In this document: positions 48,461-56,223 of the stretch, piece by piece
Layout: each line of letters starts with the position of its first letter
Numbering within the stretch: position 1 is the first letter of the stretch
From: DATBLZ01 sp036555065
Lineage (GTDB): Bacteria; Pseudomonadota; Gammaproteobacteria; Steroidobacterales; Rariloculaceae
Reading direction: 5' to 3'
NCBI GenBank assembly: GCA_036555065.1
Contig: DATBLZ010000161.1
Span: forward strand, 12,838 to 76,837
Length of the DNA stretch: 64,000 nt
Notes under the pieces: model-generated
Seen by the model: the letters and a program-made list of their open reading frames with translations, nothing else
Told to the model about the DNA's origin: nothing
The model's database searches: none
Translations under genes and position numbers: made by a program

Positions 48461-48919
48461 TCGGCTGCGTTTGGCGATAACGGAGAGATTCCGGCCATTC
48501 ATACCTGCGAGGGGGAGAATGCGTCGCCACCATTGAGCTTTTCGGGCGTGCCCGAGAACGTCGCGAGCCTGGCGCTGATTGTCGACGATCCGGATGCGCC
48601 GGACCCGCGCGCGCCGAAAACGACGTGGGTGCACTGGATTCTTTACGACATTCCTCCCGATTGCCCAGGCCTGCCGGAGGCGGTCGCGACGAGCGCGCTG
48701 CCGAAAGGATCGAGACAAGGCAAGAACGATTGGCGCCGTACCGACTACGGCGGGCCTTGTCCGCCGATCGGCCGGCATCGATACTTCCACAAGCTTTATG
48801 CGCTCGACGTACGATTGGGCGATCTCAAGACGCCAAGCAAGGCCACGCTCGAACGTGCGATGGATGGCCACGTGGTCGCGAAGGCCGCGCTGATCGGCAC
48901 CTACGAGAAGCACGGGTAG
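48443..48919 (+). CDS. YbhB/YbcL-family (PEBP) protein
   Basis: A 158-residue phosphatidylethanolamine-binding-protein fold. Landmarks are GDNGEIPAIHTCEGENASPP, LSFSGVPENVASLALIVDDP, DPRAPKTTWVHWILYDIPPD, GKNDWRRTDYGGPCPPIGRH and YFHKLYALDV. The DPDAP and GPCPP/H segments form the anion pocket. Such Raf-kinase-inhibitor-like proteins are of uncertain role in bacteria. It precedes the kinase/RNase Z fusion gene by 26 bases on the same strand, so the two are probably one transcript. Confidence 0.93.
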   Translation: MSLSITSAAFGDNGEIPAIHTCEGENASPPLSFSGVPENVASLALIVDDPDAPDPRAPKTTWVHWILYDIPPDCPGLPEAVATSALPKGSRQGKNDWRRTDYGGPCPPIGRHRYFHKLYALDVRLGDLKTPSKATLERAMDGHVVAKAALIGTYEKHG

Positions 48920-48945
48920 CGCTCCGTGCTCCGCGGCTGGCACCC

Positions 48946-50868
48946 ATGCATGAAGACCGCGTCCTCGCAAAGCTCGAAGGGCACAGCCGCATCCTGCTGA
49001 CGGGCGCGATCGGCGCCGGGAAGTCGACGCTCGCGGCTCTGCTCGGTGCGGCCCTCAATCGGGAGAGTCGCGCGTGCGCGTGCGTCGGCTGCGATCCGGG
49101 CTCGCCGGCCTTCGGTGTCCCGGGTGCCGTGTGCCTCGCCGGGTGGCGGGACGGGGCGTGGGCGCTCGTGGATTTCGAGCCCTTGTGCAGTCTAGACGCG
49201 GCGCGCTTTCGCTTGCCGCTGATCCAGTGCGTGGCACGTCTACTGGAGCGCACGGCCTACGAGCGCGTGCTGTTCGATGGTCCCGGGGTCGTTCGCGGCG
49301 TCGCCGGAGCCGAGCTCCTTGCCGGGCTCGTCGCAGCCGCGCGGATCGACGTCGTCCTCGCACTCGAGCGTTCCGGCCGCGTCGGCGAGCTCGATGCCGA
49401 GCTCGCCGCGCTCGCGGTACCCGTGCACCGTGTTCCGGCCGCCGCCGAGGCGCACGCGCCGAGCAAGCGGGTCCGGGCACGCCGGCGAACGTCACTCTGG
49501 GACGCGCATCTCAGTGGCGCTGACGAATATCGCATCGATCTGCGAAGCCTGTCGTGCGTCGGCACGCCCCCGCCACACGACGCGGCGGACGCATGGGCTG
49601 GGCGCCAAGTAGCGCTCTTGCGTGACCAGAAATGCGTGGCGTTCGGCGAGGCTGCAAGCGTCGAGGGAAAGACGTTGAGAGCGCGGCTGCGCGGCGCTCC
49701 GTCCAGCGCGAGCGCGCTCCTCGTGCGTGATGCGCAGCGCGGCGTGCATGGCCTGCTCGAGACCGCGCGTCCGTTTGCCGCCGACGTCACCGACCTATCA
49801 GCCAGGCGGAATGCGCATCCGCCGAGCGCCGGGTTCGGCCCGCGCCCTGCCGCGAAAGTCGGACCGTTCACCGCCGCGCTCATCAACGGCGTCTTTGGCG
49901 ATCCCCTGCTGCTCGTGCGGCTGCGCCATGGACGGCGCTGTCTGCTGTTCGATCTGGGCGAGGCCGGACGCCTGCCCGCGCGGACCGCGCATGCGGTGAC
50001 CGACGTCTTCATCAGCCACGCCCACATCGATCACATCGCGGGTTTCATGTGGTTTCTTCGCTCGCGAATCGGCGAGTTTCCACCATGTCGCGTCTACGGC
50101 CCCTCGGGTCTGGCGAATAACGTTGCGGGCATGATCGCGGGCGTCCATTGGGACCGCGTGGGCGAGCGCCGTCCGCGTTTCGAGGTCATGGAGCTGCACG
50201 GCGAGCACATTCTGCGCTTCGCCGTTTCCGCCGGCTGCGGCGCCCCGCGAGGTCTCGGGGAAGAAAGCGCGCCCGGTGGGATCCTGCTTGTCGACTCGCT
50301 TTTCCAGGTTCGCGCAACCGTGCTCGATCACCGCACGCCGGTCCTGGCCTACGCGCTCGACCCGAGCACCGAGATCAAGGTGCGCAAGGACCGCCTCGCC
50401 GCGTCGGGCTTGCGACCCGGCCCTTGGCTCACGGAGCTCAAGCAAGCCATCGTCGAGCGCGAGGACGATGCGCTCCTCGAGCTGCCCGACGGCAGCACGA
50501 GGCGTGCCCAGGCGCTCGCCGACGAGCTCGTGATGGTCCGCCCCGGCGAGAGGCTCGCCTATGCCACCGACCTCGCCGATACGGCCGCGAACCGCGAGCG
50601 CCTGAGCGCGCTCGCCCGCGGCGCGCATACGTTCTTTTGCGAGGCGACTTTTTGCGAGTCCGACGCCGCGCGGGCCGCGCGCACGGGCCATCTTACGGCG
50701 CGCGCCTGCGGCGAGATCGCCACCGCGGCCGGCGTCGAGCGCCTGATCCCGTTCCATTTCTCGCGGCGCTACGAATCCAGTCCCGCGCGGGTCTACCGCG
50801 AAGTGCGCGCAGCCTGCTCGCGAGCGGTCGTGCCCCGCGGGATATCGGGCCTCGACGATGTCGGATGA
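48946..50868 (+). CDS. fusion of Clp1/Grc3-like polynucleotide kinase and RNase Z-like metallo-hydrolase
   Basis: A 640-residue protein of two enzymes. The N-terminal domain (1 to about 290) has a P-loop GAIGAGKST (20-28) and GCDPGSPAFGVPGAVCLAG (48-66), matching the Clp1/NOL9/Grc3 RNA 5'-hydroxyl kinase pattern DPGQP-PPG; LFDGPGVVRGVAGAELL (109-125) resembles its second conserved block. The C-terminal domain (about 305-640) is a beta-lactamase-fold RNase Z: VFISHAHIDHIAGF (HxHxDH 358-363), LDHRTPVLAYAL, AYATDLADT (Asp542), FFCEATF, GHLTARACGEIATAAGV and PFHFSRRY (His604). All metal ligands appear intact. Together they suggest RNA 3' trimming plus 5' phosphorylation. Neighbouring rtcA supports an RNA-end role. 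The domain order and fusion are not familiar to me. Confidence 0.82.
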   Translation: MHEDRVLAKLEGHSRILLTGAIGAGKSTLAALLGAALNRESRACACVGCDPGSPAFGVPGAVCLAGWRDGAWALVDFEPLCSLDAARFRLPLIQCVARLLERTAYERVLFDGPGVVRGVAGAELLAGLVAAARIDVVLALERSGRVGELDAELAALAVPVHRVPAAAEAHAPSKRVRARRRTSLWDAHLSGADEYRIDLRSLSCVGTPPPHDAADAWAGRQVALLRDQKCVAFGEAASVEGKTLRARLRGAPSSASALLVRDAQRGVHGLLETARPFAADVTDLSARRNAHPPSAGFGPRPAAKVGPFTAALINGVFGDPLLLVRLRHGRRCLLFDLGEAGRLPARTAHAVTDVFISHAHIDHIAGFMWFLRSRIGEFPPCRVYGPSGLANNVAGMIAGVHWDRVGERRPRFEVMELHGEHILRFAVSAGCGAPRGLGEESAPGGILLVDSLFQVRATVLDHRTPVLAYALDPSTEIKVRKDRLAASGLRPGPWLTELKQAIVEREDDALLELPDGSTRRAQALADELVMVRPGERLAYATDLADTAANRERLSALARGAHTFFCEATFCESDAARAARTGHLTARACGEIATAAGVERLIPFHFSRRYESSPARVYREVRAACSRAVVPRGISGLDDVG

Positions 50869-51003
50869 ACCATGCGTGGAGCTGGTCGAATGGAGGCTGC
50901 CAGCCCTCGAGCTCCGCTGAGCCGGCTTTCGGCGCGCGCATTCATCGGGGCTGAAGCTCTTGACGAGCTTCTTGTGCGCGATGCGCCCATCGTTGAACGG
51001 TCT

Positions 51004-51270
51004 TCAACAAGGCAATGAGTGCAGCTTCTTCATGACTTCGCGGAGAAACGTTGGAAGATCGCGAAGCACGCCGGCGCTGATCAGGATCTGCGGACCGTGA
51101 CAGATCGCGAACACGGGCTTTTTCGCCCGGAAGAAGGCACGCACGACCCCCAGCACGGCCGGGGAATTGGAGGAGCGATTGGGGCGCTTGGCCGCCTGGG
51201 AGCAGCAGCCCGCCATGCTTGCCCGTAATGCGGCCCGGCCCGAGCGAGGCGATGTCCACGCCGATGCCTT
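51004..51270 (-). pseudogene. remnant of a PfpI/DJ-1-family protein
   Basis: On the minus strand one frame reads DIASLGPGRITGKHGGLLLP and GGQAPQSLLQFP, and another continues AVLGVVRAFFRAKKPVFAIC, HGPQILISAGVLRDLPTF. AICHGP is the nucleophile-elbow Cys motif of the PfpI/DJ-1 family, and GLLLPGGQAP is the conserved Gly loop. The pieces are out of frame, the normal sequence between ITGKH and LLLPGG is lost, and the end is fused after a further gap (ISAGVLR / DLPTFLREVM). It is a decayed gene downstream of another remnant. Confidence 0.65.
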
Positions 51271-51305
51271 CTGCGGATTCACGTGCGCATCCATCTCGGG
51301 ATCGG

Positions 51306-51699
51306 CTACCGCAGCACCTTCGCCATGCCGTCGCGTGCGATCTCGACGTCGACGCCCCATTCCTCGCCGAGGCGAGAAACTCTCGCGCGGACGGTACGCT
51401 CGTCGGCCGCGACGATGCCCATGCCGCAGTGCGTGACCATCATGGGGGGAACGCCCTCTTCCCGGCACCACTTCAGTTGCTCGCCAATCGTCGTATGACC
51501 GGCGCGCGTGCCAGTGGCTTTCTCGGTGTGAACGATCGGCCGGAATGACGCCGCCCCGTCGCCGACATAAAGCCGAGCGCCCCGCAGCGCTGCGTGCCTC
51601 TCCGGGATAGAAAGAACGTCCGGCACCCAGAACACAATGACCGTTGTGGCCGTGATGCGGTAGCCGACCGCAGCGCGTGCCCAGAAACGTGATCTTCAT
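51306..51699 (-). pseudogene. metallo-beta-lactamase-fold hydrolase with large internal deletion
   Basis: The minus strand begins MKITFLGTR, the usual first strand of MBL-fold hydrolases, then the frame shifts and continues AVGYRITATTVIVFWVPDVL, RGARLYVGDGAASFRPIVHT, GHTTIGEQLKWCREEGVPPM and VTHCGMGIVAADERTVRARV. The N-terminal about nine residues are joined to the C-terminal third; the part with HxHxDH is gone. It starts 17 bases after the upstream toroid gene and is presumably inactive. Confidence 0.7.
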
Positions 51700-51716
51700 G
51701 GCGGTTGCGGCGACCC

Positions 51717-52763
51717 TCACCACTGACAGTCGATGCCATTCTCGATGCTCTTGATGAACGCGCTCGCAGCATGTCCCGTAACATCGATCCTCTGTGCCCG
51801 GTCGTTACGGGACATGCCGAAACCGCCCCGCTCCCTGCCGGAACCGTCATCCGTGCATTGCAGCCCAAGCAAATACGTCAATCCGCTGCAGATGCAGCGG
51901 CGATAACGTTGAGCACGATCGTCGTGCGACGCACACGCCAGCGCATAGGCCTCGTTCAAGCCCTCGAGCGCACAAGCCGCCTCCACCGAGAACAGTTCGC
52001 CCGGGCGGCGCTCGACGGACTCGTAGAAGCCCTGGTCGGCGATCTGGTCGTGGATGCGACAGACGTAGTCCATGACTTGCTGCTTGAGCGCGGGGCTTCG
52101 TGCACACTCGAACAGACGCCGGCAAGCCTGGGATTGCCAATTGCCGAAAAAAACGAGTGCGTTCTCGCTGACACGGTCGCGCGCGTAGTATTGCGTGTTG
52201 TAGAAGGAGAAACCGCGTTCCACGCTTTGCAGGTAGCGTGCCTCCGGCAGCTGGCGATAGGCTTCCATTAGCGCGAGCATGGCCTCACCCGCATACAGCT
52301 CCTCGCCGGTATCCGGCATATCGTGAAAGTACACCTTGTACGAGCCGTCTCGTCTTTGTTGACGGAGTATCCCCTCGGCGAGTGCGCTGATCTGCCGCGT
52401 GCTGATCGGCGGCGGGGCGCACAACAGAGCCAGGGCCATGAAGGCGCTATGGGCGATCGATGAGGGCTCCTGGAGGCGGCGTGAATCGAGAATCATGTAG
52501 CCATCGCGGTCCAGGAGGTAGCCGTCGTAGTGCGCCAAGGACTTGCGAACCAACGGGCCAAGCTCGCGGGTCCCGAGAAAATCGCCGAGTAGCTCCGCGT
52601 CCCACACCGAAGCGATGTCCCGGATCGGGGATTTCTCACGTACGAAGGCGTCAGTCTGAGGGAGGTAGAGGTACTCGAACATCCCCGTGTCCGGATTCAC
52701 CATACCCTCGTACCATCGATAAACGAGACGCAGGCGCTGCGTAAGTACCTCAGCCGTTTTCAT
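51717..52763 (-). CDS. alpha/alpha-toroid protein of unknown function
   Basis: A 348-residue soluble protein without signal peptide. It is strongly helical with recurring two-helix units and small-residue turns: RLRLVYRWYEGMVNPDTGMF, SSIAHSAFMALALLCAPPPI, GEELYAGEAMLALMEAYRQL, LFSVEAACALEGLNEAYALA, DVTGHAASAFIKSIENG. This pattern resembles (alpha/alpha)6-barrel enzymes such as six-hairpin glycosidases, epimerases and lanthionine-cyclase-like folds. No catalytic motif is certain; FHDMPDTGEE and GYMILDSRRLQEP are candidate conserved loops. It is complete and looks functional, unlike the two remnants downstream. Confidence 0.6.
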   Translation of the reverse strand: MKTAEVLTQRLRLVYRWYEGMVNPDTGMFEYLYLPQTDAFVREKSPIRDIASVWDAELLGDFLGTRELGPLVRKSLAHYDGYLLDRDGYMILDSRRLQEPSSIAHSAFMALALLCAPPPISTRQISALAEGILRQQRRDGSYKVYFHDMPDTGEELYAGEAMLALMEAYRQLPEARYLQSVERGFSFYNTQYYARDRVSENALVFFGNWQSQACRRLFECARSPALKQQVMDYVCRIHDQIADQGFYESVERRPGELFSVEAACALEGLNEAYALACASHDDRAQRYRRCICSGLTYLLGLQCTDDGSGRERGGFGMSRNDRAQRIDVTGHAASAFIKSIENGIDCQW

Positions 52764-53187
52764 GCGGGGCCGCCTCGCTGTTCGGGCCGCTCAGCGTGAA
52801 TTTCCCCGAAGACGGCGGCCGTCGAGTATAGGTACTTGCCGAGCGCACCGATCGAAGACGCGGCGAAGCCTCCGCACGTCCGCAAATACGTGCAAACCGC
52901 AATCGCGGCGGGCTGCGAGTCGGGCTAGGATACCAATAGACGTCATGCGCAAGGGACGGAAGCTGATGAGCACCAGCGTGGGGACGTCATGGGTGATTCT
53001 CTCGTCAAATCCGTCGTCGTCAAGGGCGGCGGGAATTACGCTCGTGGTGTTGCCGGCAACTCGCCGTGTTCGCTTAGCGTCATTGCGCGAATACTTCGGT
53101 CAGCCCTGTGACTTGGTGAGCCCTTCTCATCGCGGACCAGCGCGGAGCGTTTTTCCGTGAATACAGCGGCAGGCAAGGAATGTTCCA
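52764..53187. other. 424-base spacer with no convincing gene
   Basis: Divergent spacer between the toroid gene and the HPF/cold-shock gene. Plus-strand frames from 52762 and a 40-codon one near 52989 lack ribosome-binding sites and motifs. A piece at 52834-52928 reads PSAPIEDAAKPPHVRKYVQT, AAGCESG before a stop and could be the tail of a lost gene. Confidence 0.45.
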
Positions 53188-53754
53188 ATGCAAGTACCAC
53201 TGGAAATTAGGTTCCACAACATGGATCGCTCCGAAGCGATCGAATCAGCCGCTCGCGCGAACGCAATGAAACTCGAACGTTTCGCCGAGCACATTGTCAG
53301 CTGTCGCGTGACTGTGGAAGCGCCTCACAAGCATCATCGCCAGGGCAAGCTCTTTCACGTGGTGGTTGACGTTCGCCTGCCGGGCGGTGAGCTCGTGGTG
53401 AGCCGCGACCCAGACCAGCATCATGCCCATGAGGACGTACACGTCGCACTACGTGACGCTTTCAAGGCCGTGCGACGCCAAGTCCAAGACTACGTCCGCG
53501 TGCAGCGCGGAAAGCTCAAGACTCACGAGGTCCCGCCATACGGCAGGATCGTTGCTTTGCATCCAGACGAGGACTATGGGCGTATCGCAACACCGGACGG
53601 ACGCGAGATCTACTTTCACCGCAATAGCGTCGTGAACGCCGATTTCGACCGCTTGAAGGTCGGCCTCGAAGTCAGGATCAGCGAGGAGGCGGGGGATCGC
53701 GGACCGCAGGCCAGCACCGTGTACGTCATCGGCAAGCACCACTTGGTCGGCTGA
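53188..53754 (+). CDS. HPF/RaiA-like ribosome factor fused to a cold-shock domain
   Basis: A 188-residue two-domain protein. Residues 1 to about 110 are an HPF/RaiA (S30AE) domain: PLEIRFHNMDRSEAIESAAR, KLERFAEHIVSCRVTVEAPH, FHVVVDVRLPGGELVVSRDP, HEDVHVALRDAFKAVRRQVQ. Residues about 118-185 are a cold-shock-like domain: PPYGRIVALHPDEDYGRIAT, PDGREIYFHRNSVVNADFDR, LKVGLEVRISEEAGDRGPQA. The nucleic-acid-facing DYGRI / IYFHRNSV segments match CSD RNP motifs. It probably binds ribosomes or RNA under stress. A good ribosome-binding site (AAGGAA) precedes ATG 53188. Confidence 0.9.
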   Translation: MQVPLEIRFHNMDRSEAIESAARANAMKLERFAEHIVSCRVTVEAPHKHHRQGKLFHVVVDVRLPGGELVVSRDPDQHHAHEDVHVALRDAFKAVRRQVQDYVRVQRGKLKTHEVPPYGRIVALHPDEDYGRIATPDGREIYFHRNSVVNADFDRLKVGLEVRISEEAGDRGPQASTVYVIGKHHLVG

Positions 53755-53800
53755 GCAAACAGGAAACCGCGCCGATCCGCATCAAGCATGAGCGCGGCAG

Positions 53801-54140
53801 ATGCGAGCCCGCTACGAGCACTTCGCGCACCGCGCCGATATCGGGGTCCGCGGATTCGGTGGGTCCGGAGCGCAGGCTTTCGAGCAAGCCGCGCTTGCGA
53901 TGACGGCCGCAGTCACCGATCTCGAAACCGTAGCCGCCTTGCAGGAGGTCGACGTCTTGCTGCGGGGCACCGGACCGCGAGCTGCTGCTCGCCGACTGGC
54001 TGAACGCGATCGTCTACGAAATCGCGACGCGCCACATGGTGTTTGGACGTTTCCAAGTCCACATCGAGGAGTGCAGTCTGCACGGCAAGACCCGGGGCGA
54101 AGAGATCAGCGCCGCCAAGCACGAGCCAGGCGTGGATTGA
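53801..54140 (+). pseudogene. archease remnant, frameshifted and truncated
   Basis: Frame 1 starts MRARYEHFAHRADIGVRGFG, GSGAQAFEQAALAMTAAVTD, the typical archease N terminus. Near 53950-53965 the match moves to another frame: APDRELLLADWLNAIVYEIA, TRHMVFGRFQVHIEECSLHG, EEISAAKHEPGVD, then TGA at 54138. Archease normally continues with VKxATYHxL and a C-terminal acidic tail that are missing. Archease activates the RNA ligase RtcB; no rtcB is in the window. The gene follows the HPF gene directly. Confidence 0.75.
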
Positions 54141-54245
54141 TCGGTGGGTACGAGTTCTTACGTATACTCCCGTCCCCGAGGTCGCGCGAGAATGCCTTCC
54201 AGCGCGAAGTTGATCGTCCGCTTTTCTTTCAAATCCAGAGAGGTC

Positions 54246-54629
54246 ATGACGCAACAGAGCCAACAGCGATCGCCCCTCATCAAGCATATCTCCTGGGGGC
54301 GAATGACGGTCGATAACGTCGGTGCGGGAAAAGACTTCAAACTCTGGCCCGGCGGTGGACGAGCGTGGGATTGGACGGAAACCGGCACGCATCACGTTCC
54401 GGGCATTCAACCGGCCGATGTCGAGGAGCTGCTGGGTCACGGCTGCAACATCATCGTTCTGAGCCGCGGCGTGCTGATGAGACTGGGCACCTGCAAGGAG
54501 ACGCTCGAGCTGCTGAAAGCCAAGGGCGTGGAGGTGAGAACGGCGGAAACGATGGAGGCTGCAAGAGTGTACAACCGGCTCGCTTCAAGCGGCCAGGCCG
54601 TCGGGGGCCTGTTTCATTCGACGTGCTGA
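54246..54629 (+). CDS. Mth938-like domain protein (DUF498)
   Basis: A 127-residue protein of the Mth938/AAMDC family: LIKHISWGRMTVDNVGAGKD, FKLWPGGGRAWDWTETGTHH, PGIQPADVEELLGHGCNIIV, LSRGVLMRLGTCKETLELLK and EVRTAETMEAARVYNRLASS. The W-x4-GG-R-xWDW-x-E-TGTxH pattern is diagnostic. The molecular function is unknown. ATG 54246 follows AGAGAGG; a longer frame upstream to 54144 lacks similarity. It is followed by a small gene in the same direction. Confidence 0.85.
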   Translation: MTQQSQQRSPLIKHISWGRMTVDNVGAGKDFKLWPGGGRAWDWTETGTHHVPGIQPADVEELLGHGCNIIVLSRGVLMRLGTCKETLELLKAKGVEVRTAETMEAARVYNRLASSGQAVGGLFHSTC

Positions 54630-54659
54630 ATCGTACAATCAATGCCATTGGGAGCTGCC

Positions 54660-54899
54660 ATGCCATTCCGGGAAGGTCAAGAAGTTCGGATCAAAGCGCT
54701 GCTTAAACCCAAACGTTGGGAGCGCCACGAAGCCATCTCCTCCAGGGAACCGGTCGTCGGTGATATCGGGCTCGTGGTCGACGTCGATGCCAGCACCGGA
54801 AGAATGATCTACACAGTCGAGTGCATCGACACCCATGGCTCGGAGCGCTGGCTCACGCAATTCGAACAGGACGAGCTCGAGCCGATTCCAGCGCGATAG
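54660..54899 (+). CDS. small hypothetical protein (beta-rich)
   Basis: A 79-residue protein: MPFREGQEVRIKALLKPKRW, VVGDIGLVVDVDASTGRMIY, TVECIDTHGSERWLTQFEQD. Alternating hydrophobic pattern and Gly turns suggest a small beta-barrel such as a KOW/SH3-like fold, which is only a guess. ATG 54660 is preceded by GGGAG at six bases, so the gene is probably real. It lies 30 bases after the Mth938-like gene. The 222 bases after it hold no clear gene. Confidence 0.6.
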   Translation: MPFREGQEVRIKALLKPKRWERHEAISSREPVVGDIGLVVDVDASTGRMIYTVECIDTHGSERWLTQFEQDELEPIPAR

Positions 54900-55121
54900 T
54901 CCCCGCTGCCGCGACCGCACCCGGAGGATCCCGGTCCGAAGTCGGCAGCGCCGTTGTGGGAACGCGTGCCGCCGACGTTGGATGGAGCCGGTCGGCGCAC
55001 GTCGTCGCCGAACGCTTCCGTCGAGGTCATGAGGTTCCTCGATTTCGCGAGCGGCAAGTCGCGCACGCCGGCCGAGCCCCTGCGGACGGACATGAGGGCA
55101 CAACGCGCTGCGGCGCATCGT

Positions 55122-55964
55122 CTACATCCGAGGACTCGCGCCGTGCTTCTCGGCTTTCCGATAGACAGCGTGTCGGTCAGACCACGTGGAGAAACCGATC
55201 GTGCCGGGCGGGAGCTTCTCCTTTCGGCCCAAGACCAACGCCCCTCCGTCACGGAGGCTGCCGCAGAGCGTCCATGCCGCCGCGGCTTGTTGCTCGAGCC
55301 CAAAGTACGTGAAGGCCACGTTCCGGCAGCTGATCAGATGGAATGATCCCCCGACCGGGCCGTGCCGCAGATCGTGCGAGCGGAAACTGATCCGGGCTTT
55401 GTAGGCGGCCTTCAGACGATACAGGCCGTGCTCCTCATCGAAGGCGTCAGCGAGCCAGGCGCGCGGAACGTGCTTCACGGCGCCCCCCGTATAGCAGGCG
55501 GCTTTCGCGCGCTCGAGCAGGTGCGGATCGATATCCGTGCCGACGACCTGGAGATCGAGGCGCGGAAACCGTGTTGCGACGAGGAAGTGCCAGACGAGCG
55601 CCAATGTATAAGGCTCCTCTCCCGACGCGCAGCCCGCGCTCCATGCCTTAAGCTCGGATTCGCCGCGAGCGGCTGCGCCGGTCGCGAGCTCCGGCAGCAC
55701 GACGCGTCCGAGGAATCCAAAGACCTCGCTGTCGCGGTTGAAGCTCGAGATCGTCACTGTGCAGAAGGAATCCGCAACGGCCCATTCCTCGGGGTGGTTT
55801 TCGAGATACGAGCGGTACTCCCGTCCGTCCGACAAGCACAGCTCGGCCAGTCGGCGAGCGATCCGCTTGCAGACCTGCTTCCGCACCGCCCGAAAGCCGG
55901 CCCATCGCAGGCCGAGCCGCGGCAACAGCCACGTCAACAGCGCGACACAGTCATCATCTCTCAT
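55122..55964 (-). CDS. CheR-type methyltransferase, orphan
   Basis: A 280-residue protein. An N-terminal helical domain (KQVCKRIARRLAELCLSDGR, ISSFNRDSEVFGFLGRVVLP) precedes the SAM-binding domain with LKAWSAGCASGEEPYTLALV, LQVVGTDIDPHLLERAKAAC and FHLISCRNVAFTYFGLEQQ. These are the canonical CheR motifs; WSAGCASGEEPYT is diagnostic. CheR methylates glutamates of chemoreceptors. There are no chemotaxis partners nearby, so the target is unknown. The usual Arg-rich N-terminal helix that docks on receptors is present. Confidence 0.9.
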   Translation of the reverse strand: MRDDDCVALLTWLLPRLGLRWAGFRAVRKQVCKRIARRLAELCLSDGREYRSYLENHPEEWAVADSFCTVTISSFNRDSEVFGFLGRVVLPELATGAAARGESELKAWSAGCASGEEPYTLALVWHFLVATRFPRLDLQVVGTDIDPHLLERAKAACYTGGAVKHVPRAWLADAFDEEHGLYRLKAAYKARISFRSHDLRHGPVGGSFHLISCRNVAFTYFGLEQQAAAAWTLCGSLRDGGALVLGRKEKLPPGTIGFSTWSDRHAVYRKAEKHGASPRM

Positions 55965-56223
55965 GACTCAAAGTCGCCAAGCTCACCGGTTCGCCCACGG
56001 TCCGCGTGCCACGCGGCCCACGGCCGGATGCGCTCGCTCGAGCAGCTGTCGAGCTTGTCCATGTCCGACCCCGACAACAGCGCCTCAGCGACCAACGAAG
56101 ACCGAATTGCCCTCCGCCCAGATGCAGCCGGGGCCGATGTTCGAGCGACCCACACCGTCCGGCGCGTCACGGGCGTATCCTTCCGTCGCCGTCGCAAGCG
56201 CGGCGCGCTGAACCGTAAGACAG

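Noticed and set aside
54900..55121. Plus-strand frame after the small hypothetical gene
   Set aside because: It is open and not strongly repetitive, but lacks a start with ribosome-binding site and runs into the antisense of cheR; too little to call.
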